DNA from: Phymatolithon calcareum | Lineage: Eukaryota; Rhodophyta; Florideophyceae; Hapalidiales | Direction: 5' to 3' | Assembly: GCA_977006965.1 (NCBI GenBank) | Contig: OZ345361.1 | Location: forward strand, 930,001 to 994,000 | DNA length: 64,000 nt | Shown here: positions 52,825 through 63,250 of the stretch, piece by piece | How positions within the stretch are numbered: the first letter of the stretch is position 1 | Layout of the letters: each line of letters starts with the position of its first letter | Program-made: the position numbers and the translations under genes | Notes under the pieces: model-generated | Databases searched by the model: none | Told to the model about the DNA's origin: nothing | What the model saw: only the letters and a program-made list of their open reading frames with translations

Positions 52825-54064
52825 CAGGGGTTGCGCCAATTCCATTGTTTGCGATTGCAGTCCTGGGTGAAATTTATCAATTTAATTGTTCAGTTTTTTT
52901 TGCAGCAATTCGCATTGCAATTGGAAGGCTTCCCACAATATAGACATCAATACTAAGATAGCTGTTCATCGCCTTTTCACGTTCCGTGAGCTTCATCACC
53001 ATTGACGATTGAACTGTGAACGACGACCCGGATCTCAACTTCTCGGCAAGAACGGCTCTGTATATCTCTAGCAAATGTTCTTCGCTTCCACCTCCAATGC
53101 AATGCTTGAGATGATTGTACGGGTTGGAGAACCCAGTACCCTTTTCGAAGAAAAACTCACTTTCTCCAGTACACTGATCACCCTTTGAGCAGAGATAGAC
53201 GCAAAATGGCACATTCCGTCGAGTTAGGCCTACTTGACGCGAGTTTATATCACGGGTTTGTTCTCAAATGAGCTTCATAAGCAGCTGCACAACTTGTTTC
53301 GGCTTTGGTGTCGGTGAAGGTAGTGTCATCGTTAGTAGAGCGGAATGTGCTGGAACGTTGAACGAGGTCTAGTAGATGGGTTGGAGTCCAACCCATCTAC
53401 TAGACCTCGTTCAACGTTCCAGCGTGAGAATTTCGGAGAAGGCTGATAGGTTTCAAATCAAGAGATCTAATGCTATCCCTTTTATACTTGAGATTGAAAC
53501 ATCGTGACTGCTGGACTCTAATCGTAGCTAAAGACATTCAAGCATTTGTTCTGTATCTGGCTGGTAAATTGATCGATACAGCTAAGCAGATGATAGCACA
53601 TGAATAGGCCCATTGTTGAAACTGTTTGGAGTCCAACGGCTCAATCTCGCCTTTATTTAACAAAGCAAGAAGTAGCCATGGCCCAAGTTTCAGAGATGTT
53701 TTGATGGCATACAGAACGTACTCTGGGTATTACTAGAACAAAGACCACGTACTGGACATAAGGTAAGTACGTTGATTCTTGCATCCGATTAATGTGCTGT
53801 GCCTAATGTTCATCTACGTACTCTGCGTATTATTAGAACAAAGGCCACGTACTGAACGTGAGGTGAGTACGTTGATTCCCTCAACATTCTGCTCAACTCC
53901 CCCCTCCCCCCCATAAAATTCACCTGGTGCAATGTTCATCTACTTCGATCAACAGTATTAGGTGCGACCAATTCGAATTGCAATCCAGTTCGAAGAACCA
54001 ATTTGGGTGGAATTGGGAAAAATTGCAATTAAATTGATAGCAATGGAATTGGCGCAACCCCTGG
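52825..54064 (-). mobile_element. hAT-like DNA transposon, 1240 bp
   Basis: Perfect 23-bp TIRs (52825-52847 and 54042-54064) start CAGGGGTTGCGCC, and an 8-bp TSD GCCGTGTT lies at 52817-52824 and 54065-54072. Both features fit the hAT superfamily. The minus strand at 52877-53212 encodes a BED-finger-like segment (CVYLCSKGDQC, GFSNPYNHLKHC), as at the N-terminus of hAT transposases; the catalytic part is absent. Internal features: a perfect palindrome at 53349-53423 and a 100-bp-period tandem duplication at 53715-53878. Confidence 0.88.
53349..53423. repeat. Perfect 75-bp palindrome
   Basis: 37-bp arms beginning GCTGGAACGTTGAACGAGG around one central G, with no mismatch. It lies inside the hAT-like element. 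Perfect identity suggests recent origin, or an assembly artefact. Confidence 0.75.
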
Positions 54065-54159
54065 CCGTGTTTTCGGGAGTCTAATAATCGCCGGGGTAGA
54101 CTCCGGCAGATCGTAGGGAATTTTTCTCTTTCTGTTGGACTCGGAGACGTCTCCTTCGT

Positions 54160-54960
54160 CAGAATATTTACACTGTGGGACTGGATCTGGTTCCAGTTTC
54201 TTCTCTGGAATACAGCGCGCGCGCTCGACGCCCTATGCTCTTAGAGGAGTTGCTGGCACTACAACGGGAAAATCGCCTCCCGCGCGGCATAGAAGCCCCT
54301 CAGACACTAGGAAACCGAGCTTGAAGAAACGGAATTACGCCAACTTTCTATGAATCCCCAGTTCGCGTTTAGGGGTCTATGCAAGATATAATTTGATATT
54401 ATCCCTTTCAAGTGATAAGTGTTCGGTCCAAATGCGCTTTGATCCTACGCTTACAGCTACATCAGTGTTTGAATCGTCTCTCCCCCCTTGCCAATGACGT
54501 CCTTTCCGATCTGGGACGTTCCGAATTTGCGTTCACTCAAGAAATATTCATTCACCACCATCATGTCCACGGCTTTCACCCGCATGATCCTGTCGAACTT
54601 GTTTCAAATATCGGCAACATCAGCACACTCGTTGAGCACAAGTTACTCGGAAGCTACCTGGCGCTCAGTTCTGGTGAGGAGAGCACACACGTTCATACTT
54701 TGCCGGGAAACGCTGATATAAATGGCGAAAGTAGAAACTACCAACATTACATTTTGTCACGTGCATTCCAATTTATACTTGCATGGCGGAATGGGCGTTG
54801 AAGAAAAAATTATTGGAGTACTCATCTCGCACTTGTCAACAGTCGCTGATGTAAAAGGTCTTGGACCCCCGAAAGTATTAAATGCTGGTCTGCTGTATTC
54901 TAAACTGAACGTTCCGTAGAACTAAAACTTGTGCATTTATTCAACATACAAATAATCGTA
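54160..54960 (+). pseudogene. Family F copy, second
   Basis: Homologous to 2765-3660 (-). Peptides VLSDLGRSEFAFTQE, GNIS, SRAFQFILAWRNGR and, in another frame, GLLYSKLNVP then stop. A frame change near 54722-54800 prevents a single product. Unidentified family. Confidence 0.6.
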
Positions 54961-55182
54961 GTTCAGAAAGGAGGAAAGTGAACTCAAGCGATCCAACTTG
55001 CTCCAATTTGCACTGGCTCTGTTGGGACTTGAGCTGTGCACCACAGCCATGCCAACATAGACGAAGAACGCATGATTATAGGATTTTAAGACAAGAATGC
55101 GTCCACGTATGTTAAAGAAAAGTTCATGGCAATGATGTGCTGAGTATAAGAGGCTGTGGTTTGCTGAATTAATGACACTGAC

Positions 55183-55760
55183 TTAGTTAGAGGCGCGAGC
55201 CACTCCCTCCAGCTCCGAAATTCTGTCCTTCAACGACTCGACTTCTTCCTTCAGCGTCTTAACCTCGTCCTCCAGCGTCACATCTTCAGCCTCGACGACC
55301 ATTTCCGCCTGTTCGTTGCCCACACGGCGCTTCTTGAACATCTTGCTAGAAGAACCTGCCTTTGACATGCCCTGATTCTCGTTCAAACGTGGGGGCTCCT
55401 CCGTCGACGTAGCATCTTCTTGAGCAGACAATTCTGCTCGATGACGTCCATCGCATTCCTCGAATGAAAGAAAATAATCATGTGGTTATTCTCCGTTTGC
55501 CGGGGTAGATTCTTGACCTTGTGCTCATTTCTTGCGCGGTCGACGACAAGTGCCGGCCACCACGGCCACTCGGCGCACTTGGCCCACACGACCGTCGTCG
55601 CGGGGAATTCGCTCATCCTTGCGCCGCGTCTCCTTTGTGTTCTACTTTCTTGTCCTTGTTCGAAACCTTGTTTCGTCACCTCGGTCTCCTGCCTTGACTG
55701 CGGCCGTAGATCATGGGAATGCATCCATGAGATTGATCCCTAGGTTGCTCGTACAGAACT
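55183..55760 (-). pseudogene. PWWP-family copy with internal deletion
   Basis: The minus strand has the leader, MSEFPATTVVWAKCAEWPWWPALVVDRA, about 45 further residues, then, after a break near 55430, the C-terminal linker and coiled coil (TSTEEPPRLNENQ; LEDEVKTLKEEVESLKDRI). The middle (about residues 65-185 of the intact protein) is missing and the frame changes at the join. Intact N- and C-terminal parts suggest a recent deletion. Confidence 0.7.
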
Positions 55761-55789
55761 TCTCATACAACTATAGACAAAAATAAACA

Positions 55790-56040
55790 AAAAACTGCCC
55801 GTCCAAAAATTCATTGATCCGGGGCTGTAGGGCGAGCCGGGGACGGCGAAGAGTCCGCGGCGCCCCTGCCACTGCTCATACTCTATCACATGCGGGCCGA
55901 TTTTTAAATGAGCTGAAATTTTGTGGTAAAAATCTTGAGCCTCCTTGTTAGCCGTGTCACGCCGAGGGCCGCCCTGACTGGATCTGACAGGTGCGCACGT
56001 GTAAATTCTTGCCCGATTTCACAGCTGGTCTTATTCTCGC
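55790..56040 (-). repeat. PWWP leader and repeat A, copy 3
   Basis: Reverse complement of the sequence at 15470-15660 and 18470-18600 (GCAGTGGCAGGGGCGCC, ATGAGAAGTTC) followed by part of repeat A (GTGACACGGCTAACAAGGAG). Confidence 0.65.
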
Positions 56041-56344
56041 GTTTATTGTCTATTGAAATGAACAGACTAAACTATACAGTTTTTTTAAAAATAAGTTCAC
56101 AAACACAGAAACATCTTTCGTTGGAGCAACCATGTAGACACACAGACAGATTCTGAAGAAATAGCAGACTCGCCCTTACCTGCGCAAAAGCAAATAAAAC
56201 AGCAACCCCAGTCGATGGCAAACTGCAGCTATCCGTCAAATGCGCTGCACAACAGCGCTCGCGCATCCACTCCGCACGCTTGCACCTCACCATCTCGCTT
56301 CAGCCTATCCCCGCCACCCCTGAGTCCCCCCCTCCCCCCCAAAA

Positions 56345-57080
56345 ATCCGTGCCGACCCATTTCTGCACCGTCTGAGCTCCTCAAACTCCAATTTCTCAAC
56401 ATAGCACTCTTCCTCCCTTAGCTCACATTCCAAATCTTCCACTAGTTCGTCAAAGGACAGGGTAAGCGACTCCGGTGTAACCGTGAACGAATACTCCATC
56501 ACTCGTCTCGCATGCAACGGCAGCACACGCGCCGCGGCCGCCCTGACGCATTATTTCGCGCGATTTCTAATCACCGCCCGCTTCCCCATCGCCGCCTTTG
56601 CGGTCCCCATGTGCGCAATATACACCCATACCGGCGGAACGACAGATGCGTTTCCAAGGGAAAGTGGTGCGCGATAGCTCTGCAACGCGCGGCGTGAAGG
56701 CGGCTGCTAATCTGGCCCGTCCCGCACCTGCGTTGCACGCCGCTCCCGGACAGTAGTGGCCGCTCGCGCCGCGTCGGCAGACTCTGCCGTGCGCGACGCT
56801 TTGGAGCCGCTTCAATCGACGACGGTGCAGCCGGAGGGGATGCTTCCGCGGCGTGCCACACCATTGCAGAGCCCCGCCGACGCACAGGGGTGTCTGCTAT
56901 GCCGCTCACGCATCGGGCGCAAAGTGACGGCGATCGTGTGAGGCGCAACTGGTGGCTGCAATGCATGGCGCTGCGAAGGAGGGATGCGCGTACCGCTGCG
57001 TCGTGAACGATCAAGCACGCCAGGATGCGGGAATTGTGGCACTCGGGGGATCGCATGTACACACATTCGAAATTGGCCAT
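56345..57080 (-). pseudogene. RnpA-like pseudogene
   Basis: The minus-strand sequence follows 36360-37139. The RNR helix is interrupted by TAA at 56551-56553, directly after IRNRAK, where copy A has CGA. Downstream, EYSFTVTPESLTLSFDELVEDLE stays open; upstream the frame differs (indels). It ends in a C/G-rich run instead of the copy A terminus. Not functional as an RNase P protein. Confidence 0.85.
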
Positions 57081-57216
57081 TTAGGGTATATAGTCACTGC
57101 GCAAATATGAAACGAATGCGTGGAATGTTTGATTGTAACGTCACTAGCATAGTGTACTAAAAACCTTTATCTCTCCAAGGTTCCTCGTCCTGCTCACAGA
57201 GTGCACTTGAAGTGAG

Positions 57217-57741
57217 ATGCAGTCAGAGGGCACGGTTTTGTGCGCACCAACATCAGCCCCGCTGAATTCCCTGTACGTCGGGAATTCAGCTACGCAAGCG
57301 GAGGCGCTGCGCGCAACGACGCGGACGGGCGGAAGTGCATGCCATGTACGACGGCGCGGACGGCGCGGACGGGGACGAGAGTACGGAGAAAAGAGCATAA
57401 GGGGTTGCGATTCGTCCCTGATCGGACACGGTGCGTTAGCGTGAGCGCTCTTTGGGATTTTTGCAATGTGGGTGGCAATGCTTGCATTGATTATTGACAC
57501 TGCTGCATTGCGAATAGCGCGACGACGGACGGCGGAAAGGATGCTTTCGGAAGAGATCCGCGAAAGGAAACGGATTTCTGGATGAGATCCGCTCGCGCCG
57601 TGCTTGATTCACAAGCGATTCGAGGCGCTATCGATGACCACGGAGAGCATCCCAAGGAAGGGCTGGACCCCGAGCGTGAGGCTTATCTTAAGATTATTTG
57701 CTCACTTGTTGAGGGAAAGAACAAAGCGGAATAAGATGCGG
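57217..57741 (+). pseudogene. STI1-like small gene, copy B
   Basis: ATG and the start of exon 1 match 37254 onward, but indels break the frame before the donor (GTGCGT at about 57430). Exon 2 (after GGAAAG, about 57545-57741) stays open: DAFGRDPRKETDFWMRSA, IRGAIDDHGEHPKEGLDPE, ending in TAA. Mostly conservative changes in exon 2 argue that it encoded protein until recently. Confidence 0.65.
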
Positions 57742-57962
57742 CGTCGCATCGTTAGCGTGGACATCGCGCGAAGCTCCATGCGAAGACGTTTGGAAAGGCG
57801 ATGGGGTTGATGTTGTGAGGATGAAGGTTTTCAGACGTTCATTTTGCTATTTTCCACACTTCCTAATGCGATTATGGGTCTCACATTTCAGCTTTCATAT
57901 TTGAAATCGGACACTCACCGGCGTGAAGAGCAAAGCCCATTTTTATAGCTTAACATTTGCTC

Positions 57963-58525
57963 TGTAACACTGCACACTGTCTTGCGCCGGATGATCGCTG
58001 TCTTAAGCAGCGGCTGGCGAAAGGACACGAACATGGGGTATTTGACAGTCCCCCATTTGCGCCGGATGATCTCTGTCTTAGCAGCGGCCGGTGAACGAAC
58101 GCCAACGCGGAAAACTCCCCAGTCCTCGTTTCGAACGGGTCCTATCCCCTTGCTTGCGCTGACGGGTGCGTGCGTGTCGACCGGACTGTCGGTGTCACCT
58201 CCCTAAGTGGTTCGGAATCAGCCTTGCGGATTTACTTACATCCGCTTGGAATTTGTCACAACTGAGAGCACTCGTTTGTCCGACCATTCAAGGGCGTGGA
58301 GCCGCATCCATTGCGCCCTCTCTAATTCCTGGGTAGACTCTTGTGCTGCTGCAGTTCCTTTATATATAGAATAATAAAGGCAGCACCGTCGGGGTATCGA
58401 AGGAACCCGCACGGCAAACTAGCCTCTGCTTTTGCCGTGTATGCGCTGCGTTCCAGCAATCCAATTGTACTGTGCTCAGCTCTACCTCTCTCCTCTTTCC
58501 CTCTGGAATGCCGTGACGTGTCACA
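57963..58525. mobile_element. 563-bp insertion with 4-bp TSD and short TIRs
   Basis: GCTC occurs at 57959-57962 and 58526-58529. The ends TGTAACAC and GTGTCACA are inverted with one mismatch. The paralogous site near 38000 has a single GCTC and no insert. Inside is a partial tandem repeat (TTGCGCCGGATGATC twice, near 57981 and 58059). No transposase. Element class uncertain. Confidence 0.75.
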
Positions 58526-58829
58526 GCTCTTCTCATCAGCAAACGGCGTCAACCTCAGATCTGATAAGTCTGCATTTGACGACAATGTCGTCATCTTTGT
58601 GCTACGGACGCAGGAAGATAATCGGATAACAAGCGGTCCGTTTTTCTTGAAAGCGAGTACGTTTACCTTGGTGGGAAGTAAAGAGTACCGTGTTGTAGTT
58701 GATGACGTTTCACCACATCATTGACCATCGTTGGTTTGGCCGCACAGGCTAATTTGCACATGCCTACTCGTTGACATGCGAACAAGAAAGCGGGTCTGGA
58801 TATAATACTAGCAATATGGGAAACACGTG

Positions 58830-59302
58830 GGAGACTCAAATGTCTTCCCCGAGCATGGAGGTAAGCGACTCTGATTGCGTTATACATGAAAGGCCCAACT
58901 CACGTTGCAACAAACTATAGACCTATATCTTTGCTAAGCCAAGCAAGGAAAATTATAAATTCAGCACGAGACTCGTACATAAGGGATCATTATCGCTTCA
59001 ACAAGGCCCAGCTCGGCTTTTGAAGGGACAAGAGTACGTATCTTGCGATACTGCGGGCAAAAACCAGCATGAAGAATGGTCATCCTTTCGTAGACGTTCT
59101 TGACCTTTCCGCATCACACGACAGGGTTCCAAGAGACATCCTTATCAAGAGACTCAAGAAAAAACTACCGAACGAAATAGCACGGATGGTCGTGTACCTC
59201 TTAAAACCGTCGTGGGTGACGTCGGCGAGAGACGAGACAAGAACTTGGTGCATCATCGATCGGGGAGTTTCTCAAGGGTCTCCGCTTAGTCCGTGTCTCT
59301 AC
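58830..59302 (+). mobile_element. LINE reverse transcriptase fragment
   Basis: Reads MKGPTHVATNYRPISLLSQ, then after a stop VDVLDLSASHDRVPRDILI and IIDRGVSQGSPLSPCLYN, that is, the RT segment before and including motifs A and B. It stops abruptly at CLYN, where family E sequence begins (59303), so motif C is lost. Confidence 0.75.
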
Positions 59303-60345
59303 AACAATAGCTGGAATGAGCCTCGGGGAACCAGCAGAACTTGTCGCGGTGATATGCCGTGCGCGATAAAAGCCGTTGGTTAGTTTCTCCGGTCACTCTT
59401 AAGAGATGAAGGCAGTTGATACTGTCCAAAGAAAATGTCCGAAATAATCTACTTTGATTAGAACGTAAGCGAAGGATTGTAGCGCAAAGAAAAGTCACGA
59501 CTTTCTCTCAGGTGCAATGATAATTGACAAAGGGAGCTTCAATTAAACAGAAATCCAATTCATTCCCTAAGAAATGAAACTGGGGGAACAAGGAGTAGCA
59601 AGTGATGATGATCGTGGTGAGCTGGAGTTAGAGTTTGCAAGGATAGGCTAAGTTAAATACCACGGTCGTAACTGAGAAGTCTCGAGTATCTTCACCCACG
59701 CGGGATCGCGCTTGGGAAAAGTAAATCACAGCTCTGCACTTTTCAGGCTCAATGCACCTGAGATGCGATGCCATGCGAATATTTTTCGCATGTCATCGCA
59801 TCTTCTAGGATGCAAGTGGTTTTGGAGATTTTAAAAGTAATTGTGCTGGTTGCGCTACAACTTATTTATCATCATTGCAGATGGGCCCCGATGTGGAAGA
59901 TGATTGCAAACGACTCCAACGTGCGCTTGCTGGCAGATAATTACGAATCAAGGAGGTCATTCGTTCATTAATTTTCCTTTTCTCTTCATGGGGCTAGCAG
60001 CGTCAATGTGGAGTTTGGTGGTGCAACTAGTTGCTTCCCGAGTGCCTTCTCTAACTACTGCACGCCCAAGCTGCTCTGGTGTCGGTGTGCGCAGGCGTTG
60101 AGGGCTTCTAAAATAAAAACCTACAATTCCCCCCCTACTGCACGCCGCTTTCGTGACGGATATCTCCACAGCAGCCGAAGGGATTCTGTGCAGCGCGCGA
60201 ATGCTTGCATTACAGTACAGGAAAATCTTCAAGGAGGTCATCATTGACCAGACTACACTGCTTTAAAAACAGTTCGAAGGGCATGCCCTGCTGCTCGTAG
60301 ATGAGGACTTGGGAGGTTTAAATAAATCCTCACATATCCTCACTC
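59303..60345 (+). mobile_element. Long copy of repeat family E, second
   Basis: Homologous to 11886-13070 without the LINE insert, giving an empty site at 60010-60030. A hairpin with GCGAATA/TTTCGC arms lies near 59765-59800. Confidence 0.65.
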
Positions 60346-60559
60346 TAATTTTGTTACCCTTTTCGAAGAACACCCTTTGTCGGAGCAGCAAGGCCAGAGA
60401 CGGTGCGGAGATATGGCGATCTTCTCAGATTTGCCCACCTCAATCCTGCCATCACCTACCTCTTGAGATCGTACACTGCGTGCAGACAACGATGATGGCA
60501 TACACGCCTCTACAAGACAGCAAATCGGAGGAGGGCTCAGTCTCAAAGAAAGGGCGACG

Positions 60560-60990
60560 AAAGAAATAATTGAGTTATGGGCAAAGGAATAAGAGGGAAG
60601 ATCGCTCGAGATACCAACTTATCCGAACAATCTACCGGTGGTTCTCCGCGTAAGAGAAAGGTCTACACGGTTGCAATGCCTACGGCTGATATTCAACAGA
60701 GCACCTCTTTGGAGAAAATCAGTACTAGGTGCATACTTTGGTGTCACAGCCGTGATTGAGCTGGTCGCGCTCCAACGCATTCTATCTTCATCCAAGATTA
60801 GTCCTGAAATTGAATATGAATGTAAGCGACTCACTAGAGCACTTATTGGGAGAGAAATACGACTCAAGGATACACTGAATAGTCAAACTACGTTAGCTTA
60901 GAAAATCGTGCGAAAGCGGCTCTGTTACTCTTGAAAAGAGGCCTTGGGTGCTTTTAAAATAAATCAACATATCCCCCTATCCTTGATGGA
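60560..60990 (+). mobile_element. Repeat family E, 3' part
   Basis: Encodes RLIFNRAPLWRKSVLGAYFG and TAVIELVALQRIL, ending at 60901, with the common 3' end. Very similar to 45881-46390. The stretch 60991-61520 has no recognised gene. Confidence 0.65.
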
Positions 60991-61519
60991 ATCGCCAGCC
61001 CGGCTCCCATTTTTCTCTGGTGATGTTTTATAACCGGTTTCAACGACGGGCGGCTGGCCTCCATGAATGAACTTGTTCGCATCTTGCTCTGCATTGAGAA
61101 CGTCCTTGACGTGTTTCCTTAGCATTTCGCGATCTTTAACCACATTAACGCTTCCCTGAAGCAGCTGCTCGTTGCAATAACAGCCAAACGCTTGGTCGCG
61201 CTCTTCAGTTATCCGATCTGAGAGTAAAGAAACATGACCAGATCAGACACTTGAAAAGCATGAAATCACTGGGAGTGTCAAGATAAGGTTGGGTTTATCA
61301 TGAAAAGGGGTGATATCTCTCCGATGATATAATGAGATGCTCCAGTCTAAGGTGCGGTTAGGATCGCCCCTTAAATAGAGATGCACGCCCTGTAAAAAGA
61401 CGGGGAGCACTAATTGACACTACTCTAATAATCGCAATTGGCCCATATGTCATCCCTGAGAGTGAAAGTGTCCCTCCTTACGCTCTGCAGCATTGCGTGT
61501 CTACAAGCATGACCATTCG

Positions 61520-61980
61520 GTTCTTCGTGGCTTACACGGACAAATTCTTCAGTGAAGCATAAGTGTGGTGGTCGGCCGTTGTCGTCGGTGACGCAAGGAA
61601 TGAGCGGAAAGTCAAGAATCTGCCCGTGGAAATTGCAAACACTTTGTATGGCAAATTATTCACCTTCCGCTCATTCTTCGCATAATCGATGACAGTAATT
61701 AATCGCCCAAGGTAGGTTCCTTCTTCCTCGCTTGTCCGAGCTGACTTTAGTATCTTTAGCTTCAACGCGATCATACACCATATTACCAGAAGGCCAGACA
61801 CTACTCTCGTTCCACACTGCAAGCCCCAACGGGAAATCGGTCATTGCTCAGTGGCATTGTGCTCCTCTTGTTTCTTCTCATTATTACCGCAAAACTTTTT
61901 TCGCGCCCACTGTCTCCAGCCTCGATCATAGGAATGAAACCCGGGGACTGATTCACTTTCTCGCAGGACTGTGGCCATAA
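61520..61980 (+). pseudogene. PWWP-family fragment
   Basis: Reads VVVGDARNERKVKNLPVE near 61571-61625. 61690-61980 matches 13560-13860 in inverse orientation. It ends near the leader-type sequence TGGCCATAAT. The stretch 61981-63120 is largely G/C-rich with several long ORFs on both strands, none of which I recognise. Confidence 0.55.
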
Positions 61981-63122
61981 TAATCATTCTGATAGCGAGG
62001 TAGGCTTGGAAACTGCCTGCCGTGACAGACTTTAGAAAGATCTGCGGTATTATTCGAAACATAAAACAGAAATTTTGGCGACTATGCTTTACGGTGTCCA
62101 ACGGTCTAGCTCCCCAGAGAAGGCTAGTAGTGTCGCGCTTCTCCTTACTAGAGTTCCCGGACACCGTCCTGTAACTCTTAGGAACCTCCTCCCGGACAAG
62201 CAACGCTTGCCGGAGAACCGGATTGCCGTAGTTGTAGCCGTGCGATAGCTTCACTACTACTACAAAAGGCTATGAAGGGTGGGTGGGTGGTCAACAAAAA
62301 AACGCGGGCTGCCAACTCGAAAAGCTCACCTGTCAAGTCTCCGCCGAGAAATCAGATATCGCACGAGTCCTTGTGGGAAACGGACAGTCGGTGTACCAAA
62401 AAGGTCCTCACGCTGTTCGCCGCCTTACGCGCGGTTCAAGCCTCGGTTCAGGCACGTTCCGAAGTGCATGCCTTCGAGTGAACGCGTCTGCAAGCTTGCG
62501 ATGCGTGTGCTGGAGATCAAGGTTTCTTCGGCGTCGTGCTTGATATAGAGATTTCGATCGGCGAGGCTCGGACTCTGGAGCAGTTGCTGGTGACTGTGCG
62601 CGCCGGTGAGACTGTCGAGCAAGCTTTCGAATCTGCACTGCGTGCATCCGCGTTTTCAACGGCCGCCGGGTGTATGCTCCTGTGAATGTGACGCACAGAG
62701 TCTCGGCCTGTCGCAGCGCAGCGCCGCGTGGCGCAACCTGATGAGAGGGTCGCATGGAAAGTGTCCAGAAGGCGTCCTTCGCCTGGTCGTCACGCGCCTG
62801 AGGGTTCTTCCAGGTGGCCACCGGTTGTGGCGCACAGGCGCCGTCGGCGACTTAGGTTGTCGCGGGAGCGTCTTAGCGCGTGGCGGCTTCTTGAATGCCG
62901 CTAGTTGCGGCTCGAAACGGTGTCGAACGACCTTACTCGGCACGGGGATCCTTTGCGCGGCGCCGCTCCTCGACTGCCACTGGTTGCGGCTCCAAGGCAG
63001 TCATTAGCGATGTAGATCAACGCCCGGATGTCATCGCGCGTGGTCGCTTTCCTGCTGCCGCCGGATGTGTCGCCGAGACAATATCGATTCATGCAGGGCA
63101 CCGGCGGTAGTTGTCTTGTAGG

Positions 63123-63250
63123 GATTTTAAAAGCTCCCAAGGCCTCTCTTTAAGAGTAATAGGGCCGCTTTCGTACGATTTTCTAAGCTAACGTAGTTTG
63201 ACTATTCAGTATATCCTTGAGTCGTATTTCTCTCCCAATAAGTGCTCTAG
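63123..63250 (-). mobile_element. Repeat family E 3' end
   Basis: On the minus strand: CTAGAGCACTTATTGGGAGA through to AGGCCTTGGGAGCTTTTAAA. It is the target of the LINE insertion that follows. Confidence 0.65.

Larger units (their letters stand above)
52381..54159 (-). mobile_element. LINE 3' end with 14-bp TSD, itself split by a hAT-like element
   Basis: CAGAATATTTACAC occurs at 52367-52380 and 54160-54173. On the minus strand the LINE reads from DEGDVSESNRKRKIPYD (54158-54075) to HRQLAVKWAFGRFPPLS (from 52815), with stops, and ends AATAAATTCCAAATTC plus poly(A) (52381-52390). Same subfamily as 4103-5292. Without the inner insert it is about 530 bp. It sits in a copy of family F. Confidence 0.88.
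56051..58740. repeat. Segmental duplication, copy B (partner 34677-38220)
   Basis: Contains, in the same order and orientation as copy A, the RnpA-like gene, the divergent small gene and non-coding flanks. Differences: copy A has the 1370-bp TIR insertion; copy B has a 563-bp insertion (57963-58525). Coding lesions are confined to copy B. Confidence 0.85.
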
